A stretch of 64,000 bases of DNA, from the NCBI GenBank assembly GCA_018672315.1, contig CP076053.1, positions 3,521,827 through 3,585,826 of the forward strand. The letters are read 5' to 3'. Source of the DNA: Nocardioidaceae bacterium (GTDB lineage: Bacteria > Actinomycetota > Actinomycetes > Propionibacteriales > Nocardioidaceae). How positions within the stretch are numbered: the stretch's first letter is position 1; each line of letters begins with the position of its first letter. Below, piece by piece: positions 1 to 10,153 of this stretch. Position numbers and translations under genes: made by a program. Under the pieces are notes generated by a model. That model had not been told where the DNA came from, did no database searches, and saw only the letters and a program-made list of their open reading frames with translations.

Positions 1-491
1 CCAGCATCGCGGCCCACCAGGGCCGAGCACTGGACCCTGGGGACCCGCACATGCGCGCGGACTACGACGCCTGGGCCCAGTACGGCAACACCAAGCTCGC
101 CATGAGACACCTCGCACAGGGACTGCAGCCCCGCCTCCGCGCCCACGGTGTGGATGCCCGCGCGGTCGCAGCGCACCCGGGGCTGACCAACTCCGACCTG
201 CAGTCGACCACCGTCGCCTCGGGCAACGAGGGACTCCTCGCGAAGGTCTCGCACGCCGGGGTGAAGGTCGTCGGCATGAGCGAGGACACGGGTGCACTCT
301 CGCAGCTGCGCGCGGCCACGGACCCCGATGCGGTCGGTGGCGGGCTCTACGGACCGCTGCTGGGCATGAGCGGGCCGCCGGTGCGCAAGCCTCTGGTCCG
401 TCCGGCCGAGAAGGCGATCGACACCCTGTGGCGGGTCTGCGAGACCGAGACCGGCCTCGCCCTCGACGTGAGGGCCGCGTTGGAGTCGTGA
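1..491 (+). CDS. Short-chain dehydrogenase/reductase, 5' end outside window
   Basis: The frame is already open at base 3 and ends at TGA 489-491, so the N-terminal Rossmann half lies before the window. What remains carries the SDR catalytic signature YGNTK (Tyr-x3-Lys), followed by the AAHPGLTNSDL loop typical of the protochlorophyllide-reductase/retinol-dehydrogenase-like branch of classical SDRs. Such enzymes move hydride between NAD(P)H and an alcohol/ketone; the substrate cannot be read from this fragment. An ATG at 51 exists but lies only just before the catalytic Tyr, so it is not the true start. The gene converges on cmk with 17 bases between the stops. It occupies the place where der often follows cmk in actinobacteria. 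Confidence 0.85.
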   Translation, partial: SIAAHQGRALDPGDPHMRADYDAWAQYGNTKLAMRHLAQGLQPRLRAHGVDARAVAAHPGLTNSDLQSTTVASGNEGLLAKVSHAGVKVVGMSEDTGALSQLRAATDPDAVGGGLYGPLLGMSGPPVRKPLVRPAEKAIDTLWRVCETETGLALDVRAALES

Positions 492-508
492 CCACCCGGG
501 TCGGGACG

Positions 509-1201
509 TCAGGACGCGGCGTGCGCGTCCTCCACGAGGGCGACGATCGCATCGATGGCCTGCGTCAGGGTGATGTCGGTGGTGTCGAGGTCGTGGGAGC
601 CGTCCGCCCGTCGCGCCGGGTCGACCGCGCGGCCCGAGTCCTTCGCGTCACGGCGCTCGAGGTCCGCGGCGGTGGCGTCGGTGTCGCCGCTCCCCTGCTC
701 CGCAGCGCGACGTGCGGCGCGGGCGGAGACGTCCGCACCCAGGTGCACCTTCACGGCCGCGTCGGGCCACACCACCGAACCGATGTCGCGTCCCTCGACG
801 ACGATGCCCCCGTCGCCGATGATCGCTCGCTGCAGCGCGACCAGGCGCGTACGCACCGCGCCGACCGCCGCCACGTCGGAGACCGCGCCCGTGACGTCCT
901 CTGCGCGGATGGCCTCGGAGACGTCCACGCCGTCGACGGTGATGGTCGGGTCGGCCGGGTCGGTGCCCGACTCGACGCGCGGCTCGATGGCGCGAGCGGC
1001 GACTGCGTCGTGGTCGGTCACGTCCACGCCCCGGAGCAGCATCCACCACGTCACGGCGCGGTACTGGGCACCCGTGTCGAGGTAACGCAGCCCGAGCCGC
1101 TCCGCCACACCGCGTGACGTGCTCGACTTGCCTGATCCCGACGAGCCGTCGACGGCCACCACCACATGCTCGACCCGGTCCGGCCCCGCCTCGTTGTCCA
1201 C
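509..1201 (-). CDS. cmk: Cytidylate kinase
   Basis: Phosphorylates CMP and dCMP with ATP in pyrimidine nucleotide recycling. The P-loop GSSGSGKS is at about residues 19-26, followed by the conserved RYLDTGAQYRAVTWW segment and the GRDIGSVVWPDA motif typical of bacterial CMP kinases. Length is 230 codons if the GTG at 1201 is used, normal for the family. The frame stays open upstream to an ATG at 1270 inside tyrA, but that would add a low-complexity Pro/Arg stretch. A GTG at 1165 is another possible start. It is the last gene of the scpA-scpB-rluB-aroH-tyrA-cmk run, and position after tyrA fits known actinobacterial order. Confidence 0.93.
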   Translation of the reverse strand: MDNEAGPDRVEHVVVAVDGSSGSGKSSTSRGVAERLGLRYLDTGAQYRAVTWWMLLRGVDVTDHDAVAARAIEPRVESGTDPADPTITVDGVDVSEAIRAEDVTGAVSDVAAVGAVRTRLVALQRAIIGDGGIVVEGRDIGSVVWPDAAVKVHLGADVSARAARRAAEQGSGDTDATAADLERRDAKDSGRAVDPARRADGSHDLDTTDITLTQAIDAIVALVEDAHAAS

Positions 1202-1247
1202 GGGCGGCGACCCTACCGGCAGGCCTCCGCCCTGTCGGCGCGGCCGC

Positions 1248-2366
1248 TCAGGCGTACGCGGTCCAGCCACGTGCCCCGAGGCCGTCGACCAACGAGTCCA
1301 CGGCGTCCTCGGCCACCATCACCTCGGCCTGCCCGTACGCACGACCGGTGTCGTGGTCGATGCGGAAGTCCTCGACGTTCGTGCCGATCTCCCCGACGTC
1401 CGCGAACAGGCGCGCGAGCTCGCCGGGGCGGTCGGGCACGGCAACCCGTACCGCGGAGAGCGGGCGGGGCCGCCCGCCGTGCTTGCCGGGCAGCGAGCGG
1501 GCACCGGCGACGCCACGCGCGAGGACCACGCCGAGGCCGTCGCGGTCGCCTTGCCTGACGGCACCGATCAGGGTCTCGAGGTCCTCGGCCACCGCGCCGA
1601 GCAGGTCGAGCACGGCGTCGGCGTTGGAGGTGACGATCTGCTGCCACAGTCCGGGGTCGCCGGCCGCGATACGCGTCACGTCCCGCACCCCCTGTCCGGA
1701 TAGGGCGAGGTGGTCCTCGGGCGCCGCCGCGAGCTGTCCCGCGACCAGCGCGGCGACCAGGTGCGGCAGGTGCGAGGTGCGCGCCACGGCGAGGTCGTGC
1801 TCGTCGGGGCCCAGGCGCAGCACCGTGGCACCGCATGCCTCGGCGAGCTCCTCGACGAGCACGACGGCGGCGGGATCGGCGTACGCGTGCGGGGTCACGG
1901 CCCACGGGCGCCCCTCGAAGAGCGCGTCGGAGGCGGCGAGCGGGCCCGACCGTTCGGACCCGGCCATGGGGTGGGACCCGACGTAGCGCGCCAGCACGGT
2001 GCCGTCGACCCGGGCCGCGAGATCCGCCAGGGGCCTGCCCTTGATGCTGCCCACGTCGGTGACGACGGCGCCGGGCACCGTGGTGAGCCAATGCGCCAGG
2101 CTCTCGCCGAGTACGTCCGGCGGCACGCAGACGACGACGAGCTGGGGCTCCTCGCCGGGACGCCACGGATGTCCTGCACCCAGTGACGTGGCGGTGCGGA
2201 CGTGGTCGCGCGAGACGTCCTCGAGCAGCACCCGGACGCCGACCCTCGTCAACGCGAGGCCCACCGACGTGCCGAGCAGACCCGCACCGACCACCAGCAC
2301 GGGACCGCGCAGCACACCGATGCGTTCGGCGGGGGCGGGACCGGGGCGCGCCGGCCTCTCAGCCAT
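1248..2366 (-). CDS. tyrA: Prephenate dehydrogenase with C-terminal ACT domain
   Basis: Oxidatively decarboxylates prephenate to 4-hydroxyphenylpyruvate, the tyrosine branch from chorismate. The N-terminal Rossmann fold has GxGxxG at residues 27-32 (GAGLLG), the SHPMAGSERSG substrate loop is present, and an ACT domain lies at roughly residues 285-360 (VPDRPGELARLF), which in this family mediates tyrosine feedback. Length 372 aa is normal for the ACT-containing class. The start overlaps the stop of the chorismate mutase gene by 8 bases, so the two successive steps are translationally coupled. Confident. Confidence 0.95.
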   Translation of the reverse strand: MAERPARPGPAPAERIGVLRGPVLVVGAGLLGTSVGLALTRVGVRVLLEDVSRDHVRTATSLGAGHPWRPGEEPQLVVVCVPPDVLGESLAHWLTTVPGAVVTDVGSIKGRPLADLAARVDGTVLARYVGSHPMAGSERSGPLAASDALFEGRPWAVTPHAYADPAAVVLVEELAEACGATVLRLGPDEHDLAVARTSHLPHLVAALVAGQLAAAPEDHLALSGQGVRDVTRIAAGDPGLWQQIVTSNADAVLDLLGAVAEDLETLIGAVRQGDRDGLGVVLARGVAGARSLPGKHGGRPRPLSAVRVAVPDRPGELARLFADVGEIGTNVEDFRIDHDTGRAYGQAEVMVAEDAVDSLVDGLGARGWTAYA

Positions 2367-2748
2367 CGGTGTCCGGCACCTCGTGCACCCGGCGGAGATC
2401 CCGCCGCAGTGCCGCGGCGCCGTGGAGGAACACGTGGGTGACGTCCGACCGCGACAGGTCGGTCTCCACGTGGGCCATCATGCGCACCACCCGTGGCATC
2501 GACCCGTCGATGTCCAGCTCGCGGGCGCACATCAGGGGCACGTCGGTGAACCCGAGCTGCCGAGCGGCGTACGCGGGGAACTCGCTGGTCAGGTCCGGCG
2601 TCGAGGTGAAGATGATCGAGACGAAGTCGTCGATGACGAGGCCGTTCTCGGCCATCACGTCGCGCACCATCTCGGTGGTGCGCTCCAACAGGTGCTCGCG
2701 CTCGTCGGTCTCGAGCTGCGTCGCGCCGCGGACTGCGCGCATCGCCAT
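2359..2748 (-). CDS. aroH: Chorismate mutase, AroH type
   Basis: Converts chorismate to prephenate, feeding the overlapping tyrA gene. The 129-aa protein matches the trimeric Bacillus AroH fold by length and by motifs: an N-terminal RAVRGATQ, the STPDLTSEFPA segment, and LMCARELDIDGSM carrying active-site residues. I start it at ATG 2748, which is preceded by a GGAG ribosome site; the longer open frame to 2799 is rejected because it adds 17 non-conserved residues. It follows rluB after a 132-base gap. Confidence 0.93.
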   Translation of the reverse strand: MAMRAVRGATQLETDEREHLLERTTEMVRDVMAENGLVIDDFVSIIFTSTPDLTSEFPAYAARQLGFTDVPLMCARELDIDGSMPRVVRMMAHVETDLSRSDVTHVFLHGAAALRRDLRRVHEVPDTDG

Positions 2749-2880
2749 CGTCGTCTCCTCGGCCGGCCTCAGCCGGGTCGGTCTCCCAGGGTCGGGCACG
2801 ACCCTACGCGCAGCGCGGGCCGCGACGACACGCCACGGCAGGTCCCATGGCAGGGCTCGCGGCAGAGCTCGCGGCAGGGT

Positions 2881-3672
2881 TCACAAGGATGCAGCGTCCA
2901 GGAGCGCACCGAGCTCCTCCGAGCTCAGGTCCCGCAGCGCTCCGCTGCGCAGCCCGTCGAGGCGTACGGGGCCGATCGCGGTGCGCGTCAGCCGGCGGAC
3001 GGGGTGACCGACCTCGGCCAGCAGCCGGCGGACGATGCGGTTGCGGCCCTCGTGGATGGTGAGCTCGACGATCGAGCGCTCGTCGCGGCGGCCTGTCGCC
3101 GCAGCCACCGACACCACGCGGGCATCGCTGACCTCCACGGGGCCGTCCTCGAGCTGCACACCGTCGCGGAGGCGACGCAGCACCGCCTTGGACACCTCGC
3201 CGTCGACCTCCGCGACGTAGACCTTGTCGACCTCGTAGGAGGGGTGCGCCAGCCGCTGGGCGAAGTCGCCGTCGTTGGTCAGCAGCAGCAGTCCGTCGGT
3301 GTCGGTGTCCAGGCGACCGACGTGGAAGAGGCGCTCGGGACGGGCGGCCACCACGTCGCCGAGGTGGCGCCGCCCCTCCGGGTCGCTCATCGTCGAGACC
3401 ACGCCCCGGGGCTTGTTCAGCGCCAGGTAGACGTGCGCGCTGACCGGAGGCAGCCGTCGCCCGTCGACCCTGATCACCGCGCTCGTCGGGTCCACCTTGG
3501 TGCCCAGCCGCGTGACGATCTCGCCGTCCACCTCCACCAGGCCGTCGAGCATCAGCTCCTCGCACTTGCGGCGGCTGGCGACGCCGGACTGGGCGAGCAG
3601 CTTCTGCAGTCGTACGAGCCCGTCGTCGTCGGGGGTGCCGCCGGGCGGCTGCGACGTGGGGGGCGGGTTCAT
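2881..3672 (-). CDS. rluB: 23S rRNA pseudouridine synthase RluB family
   Basis: Isomerises a uridine in large-subunit rRNA. The protein has an N-terminal S4 RNA-binding domain (RLQKLLAQSGVASRRKCEEL), then the RsuA/RluB catalytic core with the active aspartate in GRLDTDTDGLLLL. The 263-aa length fits the family. The start is ATG 3672, overlapping the scpB stop by four bases. The scpA-scpB-rluB order is widely conserved in Gram-positives and actinobacteria. The exact uridine modified is inferred from the family, not visible. Confidence 0.93.
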   Translation of the reverse strand: MNPPPTSQPPGGTPDDDGLVRLQKLLAQSGVASRRKCEELMLDGLVEVDGEIVTRLGTKVDPTSAVIRVDGRRLPPVSAHVYLALNKPRGVVSTMSDPEGRRHLGDVVAARPERLFHVGRLDTDTDGLLLLTNDGDFAQRLAHPSYEVDKVYVAEVDGEVSKAVLRRLRDGVQLEDGPVEVSDARVVSVAAATGRRDERSIVELTIHEGRNRIVRRLLAEVGHPVRRLTRTAIGPVRLDGLRSGALRDLSSEELGALLDAASL

Positions 3673-4274
3673 GCCTCGACGGTATCCAGGGCCTCGACGT
3701 CCTCGATCGACGGCAGAAACGGGGCGATCTCCGGCAGCTCGTCGAGCGAGGTCAGCCCCATGCGCTCGAGGAAGTACGTCGTGGTGCGGTAGACGTACGC
3801 GCCGTGCTCGCCGTCGGTCCCCGCCTCCTCGACCAGGCCGCGGAGCAGCAGCGTACGCATCACGCCGTCGACGTTGACGCCGCGGATCGCGGAGACCCGC
3901 GCCCGGGTGACGGGCTGCTTGTAGGCGACCACCGCCAGCGTCTCCAGTGCCGCCTTGGTCAGACGCGCCTGCTGGCCCTCCAGCACGTGCTTCTCCACGA
4001 CCTCGGCGTACGCCTCCCGCGTGTAGTAGCGCCAGCCGCCGCCCACCTGCCGCAGCTCGAACCCGCGGCCCTGCACGTCGTACTCCGCGGACAGCCCCTC
4101 GAGAGCCTCGGCCACCTCCGCCTCGGGCCGCTGCACCGCCGTGGCGGCGGTGGCGGTGCTCATCGGCTCCTCGGCCACGAGCAGCAGCGCCTCCAGGGCC
4201 GGGCGCAGACGCTCGGCCGGGACACCTGCGGGTGCCTCGTCCGCCGGCTCCTGCTGCATGGTCGGTTCGGTCAT
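3669..4274 (-). CDS. scpB: Segregation and condensation protein B
   Basis: Kleisin-associated winged-helix subunit of the SMC condensin. The 201-aa product shows the ScpB core (ALEALLLVAEEPMS, AALETLAVVAYKQPVTR, IRGVNVDGVMRTLL), which forms tandem winged helices. The ATG at 4274 overlaps the scpA stop as ATGA, so translation is coupled with the partner. The open frame continues upstream through scpA, but those residues look like out-of-frame sequence. It works with ScpA and SMC on bulk chromosome organisation near the origin. Confidence 0.95.
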   Translation of the reverse strand: MTEPTMQQEPADEAPAGVPAERLRPALEALLLVAEEPMSTATAATAVQRPEAEVAEALEGLSAEYDVQGRGFELRQVGGGWRYYTREAYAEVVEKHVLEGQQARLTKAALETLAVVAYKQPVTRARVSAIRGVNVDGVMRTLLLRGLVEEAGTDGEHGAYVYRTTTYFLERMGLTSLDELPEIAPFLPSIEDVEALDTVEA

Positions 4275-5137
4275 GACGCGCCCTCCTCGGACTCGGGTGA
4301 CCCCTCGAACTCGTCGACGCTCAGGTCGACGTCGGCATCGGCCGCTGCGGACCACCGCACCGTCAGCTCGCCGAGCGGACTCGGCTGCTCGAAGGCGATC
4401 ACGCCCTCCCGGAAGATCTCCAGCAGCGCGAGGAAGCGGGCCACCGTCGTCGGGGTGTCGGCACCGGAGACGAGCGACCTGAACGTCGTCGTGCCGTCGC
4501 GACGCAGCCGTGCGAGCACCAGGTCGGCCTGCGCCCGCACGCTGACCGTGGGCGCGTGGATGTGGGTGAGGGACACCTCCTCGACGGGGCGGGGCACGAG
4601 CGCCTGCTCGGCCAGTCGGGCCAGCTCGGCCGGGCCGAGCCCGATGAGCACCTCGGGGAGCAGCGTGGCGAAGCACTCGTCGAGCCCCACGGTGCGCGGG
4701 TGGCGACGCTCCTCTCTCGCCAGCCGCTCGTCGAGCACGCCGGCGACGACCTTGAACGCGCGGTACTGCAGCAACCGCGCGAAGAGCAGGTCGCGCGCCT
4801 CCAACAGAGCGAGGTCCTCGTCGTCCTCGACGTCACCCTGCGGCAGCAGACGCGCGGCCTTCAGGTCCAGCAGCGTCGCCGCCACGACCAGGAACGACGT
4901 CGTCTCCTCCAGGTCCTCCGTCGCGTCCAGGGTCTTCACGTGGGCCACGAACTCGTCGGTCACGCGCGACAGCGAGACAGCCGTGATGTCGAGCTTGTGC
5001 TTCACGATCAGGCTGAGCAACAGGTCGAACGGTCCCTCGAACACGTCGAGATGGACCCGGAAACCGCCCGCCTCCTCGGCGACCGGTGACATCTCCCGCG
5101 AGTCGGCGTCGTCGGGTGCCTCGAGAAGGGTGGTCAC
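4271..5137 (-). CDS. scpA: Segregation and condensation protein A (kleisin)
   Basis: Bridges the SMC heads and binds ScpB. The hallmark VHLDVFEGPFDLLLSLI stretch is at about residues 28-44 and the C-terminal winged helix (FRSLVSGADTPTTVARFLALLE) is present. Length 288 aa is typical. It begins 10 bases after the small RHH-like gene and ends inside scpB by four bases. Placement between parA and scpB suggests that a chromosome-segregation module is transcribed as one unit. Confidence 0.95.
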   Translation of the reverse strand: MTTLLEAPDDADSREMSPVAEEAGGFRVHLDVFEGPFDLLLSLIVKHKLDITAVSLSRVTDEFVAHVKTLDATEDLEETTSFLVVAATLLDLKAARLLPQGDVEDDEDLALLEARDLLFARLLQYRAFKVVAGVLDERLAREERRHPRTVGLDECFATLLPEVLIGLGPAELARLAEQALVPRPVEEVSLTHIHAPTVSVRAQADLVLARLRRDGTTTFRSLVSGADTPTTVARFLALLEIFREGVIAFEQPSPLGELTVRWSAAADADVDLSVDEFEGSPESEEGAS

Positions 5138-5147
5138 GGCGTCGAGC

Positions 5148-5480
5148 TCACTGCTGCCGCAGCAGCGTCACCAGGTCGCTGTGCTCGCCACGCTTCTCCA
5201 GGTCCACCAGGGCGAGCGCGACCGCGGCCCGCACCACGCGCCCCCGGTCCGCGGCCAACCCGTGGCGACGGCGCAGCGCGATGCGGGCGTCCTCGATGTC
5301 GAGCAGCTCGTCGGAGGAGATGTAGACGGTCATCTTCTCGTCGTGGCGTACGCGCCCCGTCGGCTTCGGCTCGGCCGGGTCGCGCGTCTCGACGTCGAGC
5401 CCGCTCTCCCCCGAGGGGTCGACAGAGGCGTCGCGGACGACGGTCGGGCGGAAGAGGTCGTCGGCCTCCGGCAGACTCAC
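5148..5480 (-). CDS. Small ribbon-helix-helix-like protein downstream of parA
   Basis: A 110-aa protein with no firm name. It starts at GTG 5480, overlapping the parA stop as GTGA. The N-terminal 45 residues are acidic and look disordered. The C-terminal part (MTVYISSDELLDIEDARIAL, then an RRRHGLAADRGRVVRAAV stretch) has the beta-strand plus two-helix pattern of ribbon-helix-helix DNA-binding proteins. Context next to a ParA ATPase suggests a DNA-binding partner, as in plasmid ParF/ParG systems. This is inference from layout and pattern; a structural prediction would test it. Confidence 0.7.
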   Translation of the reverse strand: MSLPEADDLFRPTVVRDASVDPSGESGLDVETRDPAEPKPTGRVRHDEKMTVYISSDELLDIEDARIALRRRHGLAADRGRVVRAAVALALVDLEKRGEHSDLVTLLRQQ

Positions 5481-6409
5481 GCGGCGAGGCACCGGGCCAC
5501 CACCTCTCGTGCCAGGTCGCGGTAGGCCTGCGCCCCCGGCGAGGCGGACGCGAAGGATGTGATCGGCTCGCCCGCGACCGTGGAGTCGGAGAACTTCACC
5601 GTGCGCCGCACCACGGTGTGGAAGACCGCGTCGCCCCAGGCCTGCACCAGCCGCTCCATGACCTCGCGGCCGTGGATCGTGCGACCGTCGAACATCGTGC
5701 CGAGCACTCCGTCGACCTTCAGGCGCGGGTTCAGCCGCTCGGTGACCTTGTCGATCGTGGTCTTCAGCAGGGCGACGCCGCGCAGGGCGAAGTACTCGCA
5801 CTCCAGCGGGATGATCACGCCGTCCGCCGCGGTCAGGGCGTTGACGGTCAGCAGGCCGAGGCTGGGCTGGCAATCGATCAGGATGACGTCGTAGTCCGCC
5901 ACAGCCGGCTGCAGCACGCGGGACAGCGTCTGCTCACGGGCCACCTCGTTGACCAGCTGCACCTCGGCGGCGGAGAGGTCGATGTTGGAGGGCAGGAGGT
6001 CCATGCCCTCGACGCCCGAGGGCACGACCACGTCGGAGACCGAGACGTCCCGCTGCAGCAGCAGGTTGTAGATGGTGAGCTTCATGTCGTGGGGGTTCAG
6101 CCCCAGGCCCACCGAGAGCGAGCCCTGGGGGTCGAAGTCGACGAGCAGCACCTTGCGCCCGAGCTCGGCCAGCGCCGCCCCGAGGTTGATCGTCGTCGTG
6201 GTCTTGCCGACACCGCCCTTCTGGTTGCACATCGCGATGATCCGCGCGTCGCCGTGCCGCGAGACCGGGGCGGGCTCCGGCAGGTTCGGCAGCGGCCGGC
6301 CGGTCGGACCGATCACGGGCTCGGGGGGCAGACCCGGGATCTGTGCGGGCGCTTCGTCGGCGGGGCGGCGCAGGACGGTGCCGACCCCGTAGGTGCCGGT
6401 GGAGTACAT
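5477..6409 (-). CDS. ParA/Soj-family chromosome partitioning ATPase
   Basis: P-loop ATPase of the ParA/MinD group. The deviant Walker A KGGVGKT is at residues 64-70, followed by the FDPQGSLSVGLG switch region and the LIDCQPSLGLLTVNAL Walker B region. Residues 1-50 form a Pro-rich tail ahead of the ATPase core. The start is ATG 6409 behind an AGGAG site; an ATG at 6466 would have no such site. Length 310 aa. It corresponds by position to the second, origin-distal ParA copy of mycobacteria and streptomycetes near xerD and scpAB, not to the parAB pair beside gidB. Confidence 0.93.
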   Translation of the reverse strand: MYSTGTYGVGTVLRRPADEAPAQIPGLPPEPVIGPTGRPLPNLPEPAPVSRHGDARIIAMCNQKGGVGKTTTTINLGAALAELGRKVLLVDFDPQGSLSVGLGLNPHDMKLTIYNLLLQRDVSVSDVVVPSGVEGMDLLPSNIDLSAAEVQLVNEVAREQTLSRVLQPAVADYDVILIDCQPSLGLLTVNALTAADGVIIPLECEYFALRGVALLKTTIDKVTERLNPRLKVDGVLGTMFDGRTIHGREVMERLVQAWGDAVFHTVVRRTVKFSDSTVAGEPITSFASASPGAQAYRDLAREVVARCLAA

Positions 6410-6708
6410 GGGGGCTCCTGGAGCTGAGAGGGTTCCGGCGTCGGGTCCGGAGTGACATGTCGACAAAATCGACCTCGTGCTCGGGACAGTACGGCGACCT
6501 CGGCGGTCAGCCGGCGCGACGCGCCGCGCCGGACGGAATCACACCATGGGCCATCGGCAGCTTGTGGATAACTCAGACCCACCTGTCGACTCATGCCGTC
6601 CACTCGTGGGCATTTCGGACATTTCGCTGTGCAATACACGATGTGCTCGGCGCGGCGCAAGAGCTGACAGGACCCGGTTCGGACCATTCCCGCCCGGGGC
6701 CGCTCGTG
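6410..6708. other. xerD-parA intergenic spacer (promoter region of parA-scpAB run)
   Basis: These 299 bases separate the xerD stop from the parA start and are more AT-rich than the surroundings. They hold one perfect DnaA-box 9-mer, two TGTCGAC hexamer-containing sites (near 6456 and 6583) and a short direct repeat of CATTTCGG/CATTTCGC near 6612-6630. I see no convincing open frame and no clear -10/-35 pair. The spacer must contain the promoter of the parA-led operon unless read-through from xerD suffices. Confidence 0.6.
6563..6571 (-). promoter_or_regulatory. Single DnaA-box-like 9-mer
   Basis: The minus strand reads TTATCCACA, the exact consensus 9-mer bound by DnaA, about 155 bases upstream of the parA-like start codon. 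Only one copy is visible in the spacer, so this is not an origin. It could let DnaA influence transcription of the partition genes, or be chance. Confidence 0.45.
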
Positions 6709-7685
6709 CTAGTGCAGGGCCCGCGGGTGGCTGGCCGCGTACACCTCGCGGAGGCGGTCGACCGTGACCATCGTGTACACCTGGGTGGTCGTGACCGATG
6801 CGTGGCCGAGCAGCTCCTGCACCACCCGCACGTCCGCTCCCCCGTCGATCAGGTGCGTGGCGTAGGAGTGCCGCAGCGTGTGCGGTGAGACCTCGACACG
6901 GATGCCTGCCCGCTCCGCGGCCTGGCTGATCACGGTCCAGGCGCTCTGCCGCGAGAGCCGCCCCCCACGGGAGTTCAGGAACAGGGCGGGCACGCCGCGT
7001 CCCTTCGAGGCCAGGCCCGGCCGCGCCCTCACGACGTAGGCGCGCAGGGCCTCCACGGCGTACGAACCCAGCGGCACGATCCGCTGCTTGCCGCCCTTGC
7101 CGCGCAGCAGCACCGAGGGTCGGGCCTCGTCAGAGCTGTCCAGGGCGAGGTCGTCGACGTCCAGCGCGACCGCCTCGGAGATGCGGGCACCGCACCCGTA
7201 CAACAGCTCGAGCAGTGCTCGGTCCCGCAACGCCAGTGGCGTGTCCGGCGCCGACGCCGCCGCGAGCAGCGCCTCGACGTCGGCCAGCGGGAGCGCCTTC
7301 GGCAGCCGCCTCGTCGGTGTCGGCGGCTTGACCGGGGCCGCGGGGTCGTGGCGCACCAGTCCCTCCCGCACCGCGAAGCGGTGGAAGCCGCGCACGGCGA
7401 CGAGCGTGCGGGCCGCCGAGGCGGCGCCCAGCGGCTGGTGCGCCTCGTCGCCCTCCCGGAGATGCGCCAGGAAGGCGCCGACGACCTGCTCGTCGACCGC
7501 GTCGAGGTCCTCGATGCCGGCCGTGCCGAGGTAGGCGAGGTAGCGGCGCAGGTCGCGGCGGTAGGAGCCGAGCGTGTTCGCCGAGAGGCCGCGCTCGACA
7601 CCGAGGTGCGCGAGCCAGGTCTGCACCGCGGACTCGATCCGCCCGGGCTCGTGCGCCGGCGCCGGGGCGTCGTCGATCGGGACGC

Positions 7686-7689
<4 letters not shown>
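6709..7689 (-). CDS. xerD: Site-specific tyrosine recombinase XerD
   Basis: Resolves chromosome dimers at dif together with XerC under FtsK control. The N-terminal SAM-like core-binding domain ([20 protein letters not shown]) precedes the catalytic domain with Arg in the [14 protein letters not shown] helix, the [12 protein letters not shown] box and the downstream [12 protein letters not shown] segment carrying the nucleophilic Tyr. Length 326 aa. GTG 7689 overlaps the Nudix stop as GTGA. The frame remains open further upstream, but that is antisense-type sequence within the neighbouring gene. Confidence 0.94.
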
Positions 7690-10141
<2,452 letters not shown>

Positions 10142-10153
10142 TCACCGGGGTGG

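Noticed and set aside
2800-2880. Short GC-rich direct repeat (GCTCGCGGCAG twice) as a regulatory array
   Set aside because: Only two copies, at about 10-base distance, in an intra-operon gap; no reason to think it functional.
5477-6409. The origin-proximal parA of a parAB pair
   Set aside because: No parB, gidB or rpmH nearby; the neighbours are xerD and scpAB, the place of the second ParA homologue in related bacteria.
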